Shown here one piece after another: positions 1 to 8,884 of a stretch of 64,000 nt of DNA. The stretch covers positions 1 through 64,000 of the forward strand of contig NZ_JAACFS010000004.1 of assembly GCF_029051645.1 (NCBI RefSeq). The letters are read 5' to 3'. Position 1 is the stretch's first letter, and each line of letters opens with the position of its first letter. Source of the DNA: Bradyrhizobium sp. CSA112 (GTDB taxonomy: Bacteria > Pseudomonadota > Alphaproteobacteria > Rhizobiales > Xanthobacteraceae). Made by a program: the position numbers and the translations under genes. A model generated the notes under the pieces. That model did no database searches and was not told the DNA's origin. It worked only from the letters and a program-made list of their open reading frames with translations.

Positions 1-96
1 CACGAACTCAAGGAGCGCATCATGGCCGGTATCGACGACGTCAATCGCCATCCGGTCATCCACACGTGGTCCTACAAACTCGCCGAGGTCGCCTGA
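1..96 (+). pseudogene. C-terminal end of an IS630-family transposase (runs off the left edge)
   Basis: The reading frame is open from the first base and ends at TGA 94-96, encoding 31 residues that finish with HTWSYKLAEVA. This tail (FNR/VNR-H-P-V-x-HTWSYKL) is the usual C-terminus of IS630/Tc1-mariner-type transposases in rhizobia, which cut and paste at TA sites. Only the tail lies in the window, so I cannot tell whether the element is intact. It abuts the frameshifted monooxygenase gene at 274, which fits a plastic accessory boundary. No terminal inverted repeat was identified in 97-273. Confidence 0.6.
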
Positions 97-273
97 TATG
101 ATTCGAACCAAGAAAACGCTAATCTAGCTGCAGCTCTCCGCTCTACTACGGAAGTAACCGGAAAGCAGATCACCAATCTCCCAGCTTAATATGTAGCGCG
201 CAAAGGGCTTGCTTCAAGACCCGCCTCATCCCGTAGAACGGCCGACCGAAGCCACAACCTACGGGGTCACGAA

Positions 274-1813
274 ATGAGTGAATTGTTGTCGACGAGCGGT
301 TCGCGCGCGGCCGAGTTGGCTGCTGCGGAAACGACTGGAGTGGCGATGGCCGACCATGCGGTGGTTATCGCCGGAGGAGGTCCGACCGGGCTGATGTTGG
401 CGGGCGAGTTGGCGTTGGCGGGCGTCGATGTCGCCATTGTCGAACGGCGCGCCAACCAGGACCTCGTAGGCTCGCGCGCAGGCGGTCTGCACTCGCGCGC
501 CATCGAGGTCCTCGATCAGCGCGGTATAGCCGACCGGTTCCTCTCGCAGGGAAAGCTGTTTCAGGTCGTGCACTTCCACATACCGTTGGACATCAGCGAC
601 TTTCCTACCCGACACAACTACGTTCTCGGGCTGTGGCAGAACCATATCGAGCGCATCCTGGCCGAGTGGGTCGGCGAGCTGGCGGTGACGATCTATCGCG
701 GACGTGAGGTGACTGATATCGCGCAGGACGACACCGGCGTCGACGTCGCGCTGTCCGACGGTCAGTCGCTCCGGGCGGAGTATCTCGTCGGGTGCGACGG
801 CGGCCGCAGCCTGGTTCGCAAGGCGGCCGGCATCGCGTTCCCCGGGTGGGATGCAACGACGAGCTGGCTGATCGCCGAAGTCGAGACGGCCGAGGAGCCG
901 AAGTGGGGGTTTCACCAGGATGCGCTCGGTAGCCACGGAATCGGCAAGGTGGAGAATGGCGGGTCGGCCCGAATGGTGCTGACCGAGCAGCCGCTGCGAC
1001 CAGGCAGCGAGCCCACACTGCGCGATGTCAGCGAGGCGCTCGTCGCGGTTTACGGGACCGATTACGGGATCCACAGTCCCACCTGGATCTCCAGGTTCAC
1101 CGACATGACTCGCCAGGCCGCGGCCTACCGCGACAGACGGGTCCTGCTGGCCGGCGACGCCGCTCACGTGCATCCGCCGGTGGGGGGACAGGGCCTCAAC
1201 ACCGGCGTGCAGGATGCAGTGAATCTGGGATGGAAGCTGGCCCAGGTGGTCAAGCAGGCATCGCCGGAAAGCCTCCTCGATACCTACCATGCCGAGCGCC
1301 ACCCGGTCGCTGCCCGCGTGCTGCACAACACGATGGCGCAGGTCGCGCTTCGCCGCCCGGACGACCGCACGAAGGCCCTGGGCGAAACCATGTCCGAGCT
1401 CCTTGGCATGGACGAGCCGCGCAGACGAATAGCCGCAATGATGTCTGGACATCCACTACGATCTCGGCGAGGGACACAAGCTGCTCGGACGACGCATGCC
1501 CGATCTGGATCTGCTCACCGCCAACGGCCCGCTGCGGGTCTTTACCCTGCTGCATGATGCCCGGCCGGTGCTGCTCAATCTCGGTGAGCCCGGCGGCTTC
1601 GACATCACGCCATGGGCGGACCGGGTCAAGCTGGTCGACGCCAGATGTGTCGGTACGTGGGAGCTTCCGGTACTTGGCGCGGTCCCCGCGCCCACTGCCG
1701 TGTTGATCAGGCCCGACGGATATGTGGCCTGGGTGGGCGACTCAACTCAGTTGGGGCTCGCTGACGCGCTAACCACCTGGTTCGGACCGCCTGGTGCGCG
1801 AGGCGGGTTGTGA
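274..1813 (+). pseudogene. Frameshifted FAD-dependent monooxygenase, rifampicin monooxygenase-like
   Basis: A class A flavoprotein hydroxylase split over two frames. The first part (274 to about 1450) has the FAD-binding GGGPTGL motif near residue 35, the GCDGGRS motif, and the GDAAHVHPPVGGQGLN motif that contacts FAD. The second part, from about 1448 in the next frame to 1813, reads LDIHYDLGEGHKLLGRRMPD and then a thioredoxin-like C-terminal domain. Segments such as HSPTWISRF and the C-terminal fold resemble actinobacterial Rox/RIFMO enzymes, which hydroxylate and inactivate rifamycins. The junction reads ...tctggac..., where the family expects ...SGLD.... Losing 5 bases between two CTGG copies would explain it exactly. 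ATG 346 (MADHAVV), preceded by GGAG, is an alternative start. Any activity would require the frame to be intact, so the gene is probably dead unless this is a sequencing error. Confidence 0.72.
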
Positions 1814-1844
1814 CCGAGCGTCACCATTCGACGACCCGGGTGGG

Positions 1845-2315
1845 CTATCTCGGGGTCGATGGCATGGCCGAGGAATGGTGATCGACGATCAGCCAACGCT
1901 CGCCGTTCTTGACGTAGGTGAAGCTGTAGCGCGCGGGCAGGCTCTTCGTCTCGCCGTCCTTGACATAGGAGAACGTATAGTAGCCGGTATTGACCGCCGC
2001 ATTCCCGTACACGCGGATCAGCTGATCGCCGAAGGCGACCTTCAGGCCGGGCAGAACCTTGAAGGCGGCCACGAAATAGTCTCGTAGCGCCGCCCGGTCA
2101 GAGCGCACGGTCGGCGACAGCGTGCCCCAGAGCACGGCATCGTCCGAATAGAACGGCAACACCTTTTCGGGATCGCCTTCGCCAAGAGCCTGCCCCCATG
2201 CCGAAGTCGCCGCTGCCACCTCCGTTTTCGGCTCGACCAAAGCGCTGGAGCCAAACGACGATAGCACTATGCACAGGGCAAGTGCTGCGCTCGCTAAATT
2301 TAGAGAAGAACGCAT
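1845..2315 (-). CDS. Secreted NTF2-like (SgcJ/EcaC or DUF4440-type) protein
   Basis: A 156-aa protein with an N-terminal signal peptide (about residues 1-25, hydrophobic core ALALCIVLSSFGSSAL). A single NTF2-like cone domain follows, with the typical order W-x-x-AL-x-x-GD...V-LP-FYSDDAVLWGTLSP, a central R-x-D-x-x-x-LRDYF helix, and C-terminal strands ending RWLIVDHHSSAMP. Such domains bind small hydrophobic ligands or act as isomerase-like scaffolds, and no specific ligand can be inferred here. ATG 2315 has a good GGGAGG site six bases upstream. It lies 68 bp downstream of the cupin gene on the same strand, so the two are probably one periplasmic transcription unit. Confidence 0.75.
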   Translation of the reverse strand: MRSSLNLASAALALCIVLSSFGSSALVEPKTEVAAATSAWGQALGEGDPEKVLPFYSDDAVLWGTLSPTVRSDRAALRDYFVAAFKVLPGLKVAFGDQLIRVYGNAAVNTGYYTFSYVKDGETKSLPARYSFTYVKNGERWLIVDHHSSAMPSTPR

Positions 2316-2383
2316 GACATCCTCCCTTGCGAATACCGGACAGACAAGCGCCCGCTTGAGGCGGCCTTTTGCAATGCGAACGG

Positions 2384-2842
2384 CTACCGTTTGCGCGGAT
2401 CGTCAGCCGGATTGATGTAATCGATGCCACCTGGGCCGATAAATTGAACTTGAAGTATCCCTTCCTCGCTTCCGGTCCACGCGTAATGCGCGTGTTTTGC
2501 GGGGTACACCCATAACGAGCCTGGCTTTAGGAGATCACCCTTCTTTTCGAATTTTTCCCCATGGCTGCTGCCGATGTCACCACTTATGACTGTGACAACT
2601 TCGGAATAGGGATGAGTATGCGGAGGCATTTGGAAGTTAGGTGGAAACTTGATGCGTAAGACGACAACCTCACCCGCTTTCGTGGGATCACCGACCAAGG
2701 TGGCAATCTGAACGCCCTTCGGAAAGGCTGGATTGTCCTTCCATATGAGCGCATCGGGCATCACCCGAACCGCAGCATTTTGCGCCATTGCCGGAATCGA
2801 GAGTGCAATCAAACCGGTCGCCGTTAGCAGCAATTTTTTCAT
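2384..2842 (-). CDS. Secreted cupin-domain protein
   Basis: A 152-aa protein with a clear signal peptide (MKKLLLTATGLIALSIPAMAQ, cleavage after AMA). Its single cupin domain carries the first metal-binding motif PPHTHPYSEVVTVISGDIG and a second motif containing PAKHAHYAW, so the His/Glu ligands of a mononuclear metal site are present. The short upstream extension in the same frame was rejected because ATG 2842 has a strong GGGAGG ribosome-binding site. It is probably a periplasmic ChrR/anti-sigma-like or dioxygenase-like cupin of unknown substrate. It leads the two-gene unit with the NTF2-like protein. Confidence 0.78.
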   Translation of the reverse strand: MKKLLLTATGLIALSIPAMAQNAAVRVMPDALIWKDNPAFPKGVQIATLVGDPTKAGEVVVLRIKFPPNFQMPPHTHPYSEVVTVISGDIGSSHGEKFEKKGDLLKPGSLWVYPAKHAHYAWTGSEEGILQVQFIGPGGIDYINPADDPRKR

Positions 2843-3066
2843 GCGAGTTCCTCCCAAGCTGTAAGCAGCAAGAGACGCAAATCGCAATGCGCGGTCAGTG
2901 TAGAAACTGGATTGGGGCTGCGCACCACAATGTTGCGTGCGTCAACACGGGTCAAACTACATCATCAGCGACGGGCAAACCATAAGTCAGAGACGTTGAC
3001 TTAATAGGTTGCCAAAAAGGTCCGTGTCCGCAGATCCGCGTGGCCATTTCTCTGGGATTGCGGCCA

Positions 3067-4218
3067 TCACATTAATTCCGGCTGCCGCTTCGGTTTGATC
3101 CTGATCAAATTCAGCAGCGTTGCGGCCGCGACCATCACCAGGGTACCAGCGAGGCTGAGCGCGATCTGCATCGCAAGCCCATCCGAGATGTTGACCAGCG
3201 CCATGTGGCTGGCGAGCGCCAGTAGAACACCGAGGCAATAGATTGCCAGCGAGTTCTCGCCACAGCGGATCGCGCCGCGCATCACCGGCGTCGTCAGCCC
3301 TCGCCAATCGCGGGGCACAAGCCATACCGCCAAAATCGCAAGGGCAAAAAAATGCAACAGTCGCAAAGGATCGAGATTCGATTTGTCCAGCGGATAGATC
3401 AGCTTTGTCAGCGTCAGCGGGACCAGCGCTTCCAGTGGTTTGATGTTGCAACTCAATGCGACGATCAGGCTGAAAACCAGATAGAGAACGGCAAGCACAA
3501 GCGCCGTGCGCGAGGTCACCCACGGCCAGAATCTCCTGCCCTCCGTGATCCACCACGCGCCGAGCACAACCAGCAACTGCCACGCCAGCGGATTGAAGTA
3601 CCAGTGATTGTTCGGCCATGCCGGGACAGTCCAGCCGAAGACGTGCACCAGCGCATAAAGCAGCAACGAGGTGCCGAGCGCCAGATTCGGCACTCGTAGC
3701 AGCAGCCACAGCAGCAGCGCGAACGAAAAGTGATAGACCACGAAGATCGGCAAGACGTCGGTGTTGACGGGACGGTATTGCAGGATCGCCGCATGCGCGA
3801 GCGTCGCGCCGGGATGTTCCAACAGAATGCGCGTATTGCTCGCGTCGGCAAACCGGCCGTCGCCTGCGAGGTGAACCATAATGGCGCAAGCGACCGTGAG
3901 CAGCAGAAATGCGACATAGATGTCCCAGCTCCGCCACAGTGTACGGCTGATCACGCCGCTCCAGCCCTCGCACCAACGAGCCTTGCCGTAGGCCAGCGCG
4001 CAGGTCACACCCGAGACGAACATGAATACTTCCGCGGTATCGCAGAAGCCGTAGTTCCGCAGCGTCAGCCAGCTTCCGATGTTGTTGGGGACATGGTCAA
4101 GAAAGATGCACCATAGCGCGATGCCGCGGCAGGCATCGAGGCGCAGGTCGCGGCCAACGCCTTTCAGCTCCGCGGGCTCGCCCACCGATGGCTTCAGAGT
4201 GACGGTTCGATCATGCAT
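3067..4218 (-). CDS. OpgC/MdoC-type membrane acyltransferase
   Basis: A polytopic membrane protein of about 383 aa from ATG 4218 (MHDRTVTL). Near the N-terminus it reads RDLRLDACRGIALWCIFLDH, the opening helix of the OpgC branch of acyltransferase-3 proteins, with the conserved R-x-D-x-x-RG and a membrane His/Asp. About ten hydrophobic helices follow. OpgC proteins transfer succinyl groups onto osmoregulated periplasmic glucans, and rhizobial homologues decorate cyclic glucans. The specific donor and acceptor here are inferred only from family. The N-terminal extension upstream to 4323 lacks family similarity. No opgG or opgH genes lie nearby. Confidence 0.8.
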   Translation of the reverse strand: MHDRTVTLKPSVGEPAELKGVGRDLRLDACRGIALWCIFLDHVPNNIGSWLTLRNYGFCDTAEVFMFVSGVTCALAYGKARWCEGWSGVISRTLWRSWDIYVAFLLLTVACAIMVHLAGDGRFADASNTRILLEHPGATLAHAAILQYRPVNTDVLPIFVVYHFSFALLLWLLLRVPNLALGTSLLLYALVHVFGWTVPAWPNNHWYFNPLAWQLLVVLGAWWITEGRRFWPWVTSRTALVLAVLYLVFSLIVALSCNIKPLEALVPLTLTKLIYPLDKSNLDPLRLLHFFALAILAVWLVPRDWRGLTTPVMRGAIRCGENSLAIYCLGVLLALASHMALVNISDGLAMQIALSLAGTLVMVAAATLLNLIRIKPKRQPELM

Positions 4219-4754
4219 CCGCTTGCCCCGTCCCGTGTGTAAGCACGCCTTAAGAGGGACTGCATATGACCAGGAAGCATCACCGCCGCACGGCCGGATC
4301 GTGACAACGCCAGGGACGCTCATCCCCGATGGGTTGTGACAACATGCCTGTCACGCGAGCGAACGTGTTCGTGGCGCGCTGAGCGTAAACGGTGATTACT
4401 CGGCAACCCTATTGCGGCTGCCGGACAGCTCATGTGATCTATTTCTCATCAGCGGGATCAACTTCCTTTGAAAGCACTTGCCTTTATTCGCCGGTGGCAT
4501 CCGCGCTCAATTTGATTTTGTGAACGTCGCCTACCCCAACGCCATCCTAGCAGTGCGAGCGCTCCGGCTGGGTATGTCGCGCGCACAAGTAGTTGCACAA
4601 GAGAATGCAGCTGCTTTTGCAGAATGTCCGAGCTACTCACTGTGCAAGGCGTGACGGTCAGCGGAAGCAGATCGGACCATTGAGCGCCCCATCGGTTCGT
4701 GCACCACAGCAATAGTACACGCAGTCGCTTAGTCCGTTGGCGCGTCGATCCGCG
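4219..4754. other. 536-bp gap without a recognisable gene
   Basis: The gap lies between the OpgC-type gene and the end of the FAD oxidase gene, both on the minus strand. It is less GC-rich than its surroundings. The only reading frames in it (for example 4458-4712, minus) encode low-quality peptides with no domain resemblance. A hairpin with 8-bp arms (TCGATCCG 4745-4752 / CGGATCGA 4758-4765) overlaps the stop codon of the FAD oxidase gene; it lacks a T-run, so terminator function is doubtful. The promoter of the OpgC gene must lie in this stretch, but I cannot place it. Confidence 0.4.
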
Positions 4755-6353
4755 TTACGGATCGATGAGCACTCCCGGGTTGAGCATGCCTTGTGGATCG
4801 AGTTCTCTTTTTGCTGCCCGAAGCGCGGCCGCGAAAAGACCTGGGCGCTGGCGATCATACCAAGGCCGATGATCACGGCCAACAGCGTGATGATGCGTAA
4901 TCGTACCACCCGCCTCAATGAGCGCGTCGCTGGCCGCACTCTTGATCGCCTGCCACTGTTCCAGAAGCGCACCGTGGCGGCCGAGTGCGTGGAAAGAAAA
5001 GTAGGGCGCGGGCCCGTCAGGATAGACATGAGTGAAGCGGCATGTGACCTCGCCGTTCAGGCCCGTCGCTTCGAGGATCGCACGCTCCGTCGCCGCCTTC
5101 ACTTTGTCGTGGAAACTTTCGAACCGATCCCAGGTGATAGCGGTCTCAAACGTGTCGTTGATGAGACCGGCCGGTGTCAAAAGCTCGCGCGCATATGGCA
5201 TACGAATAAATGCGTTCCGCCAGATTCCTGCTGCGCCTTCGAGATGTGCATCGCCGGCTTTTGCGGCTTCCGGCGTCCCTCCATGGTCGGCGCAGCATTC
5301 GAGCGCACGTGCCATCCAGGCATCCGGCGAATGGTCGCCGGATTCAAAGCCGAGCACCATAATCGCGACACTGCCATCGGCCGCACCGGTGTTGAACGCT
5401 TCTTGCGCATCAAGGATGCGGCAGTTCGATGGATAGAGGCCGGCCTGTGCGATGGCGCGCACTGCGCGCGCCGCACCGAAGAACGAATGGAAACGAACCG
5501 ATGCGCCGGCACGGAATTTCGGACGTGGCTGCAATCGCATCCAGGCGCGCGAAATCACGCCGAGCGTGCCTTCCGAGCCTATGAACATGCGGTCGGGGCT
5601 CGGTCCAGCGCCCGATCCCGGCAATCGACGCGTTTCCAGTATGCCGCGCGGCGTCACGACGCGCAGGCTTTCGACGAAATCGTCTATGTGCGTGTAGAGG
5701 CTGGCGAAATGACCGCCCGAACGTGTCGCGATCCATCCGCCGAGGGTTGAATATTCGAAACTCTGCGGAAAATGCCGCAACGTGACGCCGTGCGGCTTAA
5801 GCTGGTTCTCCAACGATGGACCATAGGTACCGCCTTCGATCAGTGCGGCGCGCGATATCTGATCTATTTCGACAATCTTACCGAGATTGCGTAGGTCAAG
5901 CGTGACGGCCGCCTTGTAGCGAAGCCCATCGACTCGCGGCTCGACGCCGCCGCAGACGCTCGATCCGCCCCCGAAAGGCGTCAGCGAGGCGCTGACACCA
6001 CCGGCCCAGTCCATCACAGCGGAAATCTCTGCTTCGTTGCGTGGATATGCGACCACGTCGGGCGCGCTATCGTAGTCGCCGAGCATGGCTCGCACGTAGT
6101 CTGGATAGGATTTGCCGTAGGTGTGCGCGACCCGGTCGTAGCGTTCGCTCGTACAGAAAGCGGCAAGTGAGGCCGGCGGCGCTACGCGCGGCGCCCGCAG
6201 TGTCAGGTCCTCGAGACGCGGCACGGCTTTTGTCTCGAACGTATCGCGCGCGAACTTCGCATGGTAGCGGCCGAGCACAAAAGCCTGCTCCTCGGCAGTC
6301 ATGCCTTCGTCTTCGCGCCCCCAACCGTAATGTTTTAGCCTTGCACCGCTCAT
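4755..6353 (-). CDS. FAD-binding oxidase, alkyldihydroxyacetonephosphate synthase-like
   Basis: A 532-aa flavoprotein of the VAO/PCMH fold. The start is ATG 6353 (MSGARLKHYGWG), which has GGAGG five bases upstream; an upstream extension exists but lacks one. The FAD-binding domain contains VAYPRNEAEISAVM and the pyrophosphate loop PFGGGSSVCGG. Further on are FPQSFEYSTLGGWIATRSGGH, the conserved FIGSEGTLGVI and a substrate (cap) domain. Near the C-terminus the His-rich ITHHHAVGRDH matches the active-site HHH segment of AGPS enzymes, and the protein ends NPGVLIDP. Eukaryotic AGPS makes ether lipids. Bacterial relatives mostly have unknown 2-hydroxyacid or lipid substrates, so the exact reaction is open. 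The LysR gene upstream on the same strand may or may not control it. Confidence 0.82.
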   Translation of the reverse strand: MSGARLKHYGWGREDEGMTAEEQAFVLGRYHAKFARDTFETKAVPRLEDLTLRAPRVAPPASLAAFCTSERYDRVAHTYGKSYPDYVRAMLGDYDSAPDVVAYPRNEAEISAVMDWAGGVSASLTPFGGGSSVCGGVEPRVDGLRYKAAVTLDLRNLGKIVEIDQISRAALIEGGTYGPSLENQLKPHGVTLRHFPQSFEYSTLGGWIATRSGGHFASLYTHIDDFVESLRVVTPRGILETRRLPGSGAGPSPDRMFIGSEGTLGVISRAWMRLQPRPKFRAGASVRFHSFFGAARAVRAIAQAGLYPSNCRILDAQEAFNTGAADGSVAIMVLGFESGDHSPDAWMARALECCADHGGTPEAAKAGDAHLEGAAGIWRNAFIRMPYARELLTPAGLINDTFETAITWDRFESFHDKVKAATERAILEATGLNGEVTCRFTHVYPDGPAPYFSFHALGRHGALLEQWQAIKSAASDALIEAGGTITHHHAVGRDHRPWYDRQRPGLFAAALRAAKRELDPQGMLNPGVLIDP

Positions 6354-6658
6354 GGCTTCCTCCCTGCTTTTTTTGGCTGTGATTTCCGAGATAACCGCGT
6401 AATCCAGCATGCCGCTGCAGTTCTGAGCGTTACCTCAATCTGCGCTAAAGGTGAGACCGGCGCGCTCCTTCAGACGCTTGCGCAACGCCGTCCCCATCAG
6501 CGCGCCCGTGGTCATCCGCGACCCAAATTGAACCTGATGGCAATCGTTCCGGCAAGCCTGCGCCGCCCTATACAATTGCGGCATGGCTGCTGTAGCCAGA
6601 TGAGAATGCAGGGCTGCACGGTTTTGCTCTAAGCCAGTGCGCAGGCCCTCACATCGGC
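6354..6658. other. 305-bp gap between LysR and FAD oxidase genes
   Basis: This minus-strand intergenic stretch probably carries the FAD oxidase promoter. A short reading-frame tail on the minus strand ends near 6435 with RLKERAGLTFSAD and could be the remnant of a lost gene, but I do not recognise its family. No convincing hairpin, repeat or RNA was seen. Confidence 0.3.
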
Positions 6659-7582
6659 TCAGGCGAGCCTGATGTCCCAGAGGCCCTCTTCGCGGCAGGC
6701 GACAAGTTCGCTGCGAAGCAGCTCGCTTACAAGCGTGATCGCAGTCGAGCCGGGATGGTCGATGGGAGAAGCAAGGGTCAGTTCGCGCATCGGCGATGGT
6801 TTGGCGATCGCGGCCGTTTCCAGCCGGCCGCTGGCCACTTCGTGGCGCACCGAGGAAGGCGGCAACAGCGTATATCCCAAGCCCTCCTCGACGAGGCTGG
6901 TCAGCACCCGGAAGGAATCGGCTTCCAGCTTGACGTCGAGCTTGATTTTCTTCTTCGCCGCCGCCTGCTCGATCAGCGCCCGGAGCCCGTGCGAATGACT
7001 GGGCAGCACGAGGCGCTGGCGCAGCAGCCAGCCGATATCGACCTGTTTCCTCTGCGACAGCCCGCTGCCGCGCGGCCCCACCGCAACGATCGGGTCGCGG
7101 CCGAGGCTCTGCGCAGTCAGATGCAGGTCGCTCGACGGCCCGTAGATCAGCGCCAGATCCATTTCGCCGCGGTGCAGCCATTCCATCAGATGGCCGCTGT
7201 AGCTTTCGACGATGCAGAGCGAAATGCCCGGATATTTGTCGACGGTGCGCCGGGCGAGCCGCGCCGAAATCACGCAGCTCACGGTCGGCACAAGCCCGAG
7301 CACCACCCGGCCCGACGGCGGTCCGCCCGACGACTGGATCTCGTCGCGCACCTGGTCGATCTGCCGGACGATGCCGGCGGTTCGCGCGAGCAGAAGGCGG
7401 CCGGCGTCGGTCAGCACCATGCCGCGGCCGTTCCGCGTAAAGAGTTCGGCCCGCAATTCATGCTCGAGCAGCTTGATCTGGCGGCTAAGCGCCGGCTGCG
7501 CCACCCGCAGCGTGTCGGAAGCTTTGCTGAGGCTGCCGAGCTCCGCCACGCAACTGAAAGTCCTGAGCTGCCTTATATCCAT
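6659..7582 (-). CDS. LysR-family transcriptional regulator
   Basis: A 307-aa LTTR. The N-terminal winged helix-turn-helix begins MDIRQLRTFSCVAELGS and has the recognition segment LRVAQPALSRQIKLLEHEL. It is followed by the substrate-binding domain with IALVPTVS-like and LVEEGLGYTLLPPSS segments. LTTRs usually control the divergent gene and respond to a pathway metabolite. Here the divergent neighbour, 126 bp away, is the acyl-CoA dehydrogenase/CoA-transferase/hydratase operon at 7709-10860, which is therefore the likely target. It resembles regulators of small carboxylate catabolism, but the effector cannot be read from the sequence. Confidence 0.88.
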   Translation of the reverse strand: MDIRQLRTFSCVAELGSLSKASDTLRVAQPALSRQIKLLEHELRAELFTRNGRGMVLTDAGRLLLARTAGIVRQIDQVRDEIQSSGGPPSGRVVLGLVPTVSCVISARLARRTVDKYPGISLCIVESYSGHLMEWLHRGEMDLALIYGPSSDLHLTAQSLGRDPIVAVGPRGSGLSQRKQVDIGWLLRQRLVLPSHSHGLRALIEQAAAKKKIKLDVKLEADSFRVLTSLVEEGLGYTLLPPSSVRHEVASGRLETAAIAKPSPMRELTLASPIDHPGSTAITLVSELLRSELVACREEGLWDIRLA

Positions 7583-7708
7583 CGCTTGCCATTCTTCGAA
7601 GGCAGGTTCATACGCTATAACAATTCAGCATAGGAGACCGGCTGTGGTTTCACAACAGCCCGCCATCCGGCAATTGACATCACCCACCATCCATCGCCAG
7701 AAAATCAA
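7583..7708. promoter_or_regulatory. Divergent promoter/operator region of LysR gene and acyl-CoA operon
   Basis: A 126-bp region between two divergent starts. It contains the AT-rich, partly symmetrical TATAACAATTCAGCATA (7616-7632) within otherwise GC-rich DNA. It includes a T-N11-A spacing (T7618, A7630), the minimal LysR-type box. Its position between the genes suggests the regulator's site; the symmetry is weak. Confidence 0.35.
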
Positions 7709-8875
7709 ATGACCGCACAAGAACAACAAGACGAATTCCACGACATCCGCGACGCCGTCGCAAAACTCTGCGCCCAGTTCCCCGGCGAATACTGGCGCAA
7801 GCTCGACCGCCAGATGGCGTATCCGAAGGAGTTCGTCGACGCACTGACGGAGGCCGGCTACCTCTCGGTGCTGATCCCTGAGGAATATGGCGGCTCCGGC
7901 CTGAAGCTGTCGGCTGCGGCCGCGATCCTGGAAGAGATCCAGCGCGCAGGCTGCAACGGCGGCGGCTGCCACGCCCAGATGTACACGATGGGTACCGTGC
8001 TGCGGCACGGCAGCGACGCCCAGAAAGCGAAATACCTGCCCGGGATCGCCAGCGGCAAATTGCGGCTGCAGGCGTTCGGCGTTACCGAGCCGACCAGCGG
8101 CACCGACACCTCCTCGCTGAAGACCGTCGCCAAGCGTGACGGCGACCACTACATCGTCAACGGCCAGAAGATCTGGACCAGCCGCGCCGAACATTCCGAC
8201 CTGATGATCCTGCTCGCGCGCACCACGCCGAAGGAACACGCGAAGAAGCGCACCGATGGCCTGTCGGTGTTCATCGTCGACATGCGCGAGGTCAAGGGCA
8301 AGGGCCTCGAGATCCGCCCGATCCGCACCATGATGAACCACGCCACCACCGAAGTGTTCTTCACGGACATGCGGGTACCGGCCGAAAACCTGATCGGCGA
8401 CGAAGGCAAGGGCTTTCGTTACATCCTCTCCGGCATGAATGCCGAGCGCATCCTGATCGCTGCCGAATGCATCGGCGACGCCAAATGGTTCATTGCCAAA
8501 GCTACCGCCTACGCCAAGGAACGCGCCGTGTTCGGCCGCCCGATCGGCCAAAACCAAGGCATCCAGTTCCCGATCGCAAAGGCCTACGCCGCGATGCGCG
8601 CCGCCGAGCTGATGGTGAAGGAAGCTACCCGCAAGTATGAGGCCGGGCTCGATTGCGGCGCGGAGGCCAACATGGCCAAGATGCTGGCGGCGGATGCATC
8701 CTGGGAAGCGGCGAATGCCTGTGTGCAGACCCATGGCGGCTTCGGCTTTGCGGAAGAATACGACGTCGAGCGCAAGTTCCGCGAAACGCGGCTCTATCAA
8801 GTCGCGCCGATCTCGACCAATCTGATCCTGTCCTACGTCGCCGAGCATGTGCTCGGCCTGCCCCGCTCCTACTGA
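7709..8875 (+). CDS. Acyl-CoA dehydrogenase with IVD-type catalytic Glu position
   Basis: A 388-aa FAD-dependent acyl-CoA dehydrogenase that introduces an alpha-beta double bond into an acyl-CoA and passes electrons to ETF. Signature segments: LIPEEYGGSGL, GVTEPTSGTDTSS (FAD/substrate loop), KIWTSRAEHSD and the RAVFGRPIGQNQGIQFPIA helix. The usual C-terminal MCAD-type catalytic Glu is replaced in RLYQVAPIST. SGMNAERILIA puts Glu246 at the isovaleryl-CoA/long-chain dehydrogenase position, so that residue is the likely base. It is the first gene of a tight operon with a CoA-transferase and a hydratase (9-bp gap, then an ATGA overlap), which points to a small branched or dicarboxylic acyl-CoA. 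Confidence 0.88.
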   Translation: MTAQEQQDEFHDIRDAVAKLCAQFPGEYWRKLDRQMAYPKEFVDALTEAGYLSVLIPEEYGGSGLKLSAAAAILEEIQRAGCNGGGCHAQMYTMGTVLRHGSDAQKAKYLPGIASGKLRLQAFGVTEPTSGTDTSSLKTVAKRDGDHYIVNGQKIWTSRAEHSDLMILLARTTPKEHAKKRTDGLSVFIVDMREVKGKGLEIRPIRTMMNHATTEVFFTDMRVPAENLIGDEGKGFRYILSGMNAERILIAAECIGDAKWFIAKATAYAKERAVFGRPIGQNQGIQFPIAKAYAAMRAAELMVKEATRKYEAGLDCGAEANMAKMLAADASWEAANACVQTHGGFGFAEEYDVERKFRETRLYQVAPISTNLILSYVAEHVLGLPRSY

Positions 8876-8884
8876 GAACATCAG

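Noticed and set aside
259..1452. Long minus-strand frame opposite the monooxygenase
   Set aside because: It mirrors the codon pattern of the plus-strand gene in high-GC DNA. Its product has no domain features, while the plus strand carries clear FAD motifs.
6435..7181. 248-aa minus-strand frame overlapping the LysR gene
   Set aside because: Mostly an alternate-frame shadow of the regulator. Only its last residues lie in the gap, and they show no family resemblance.
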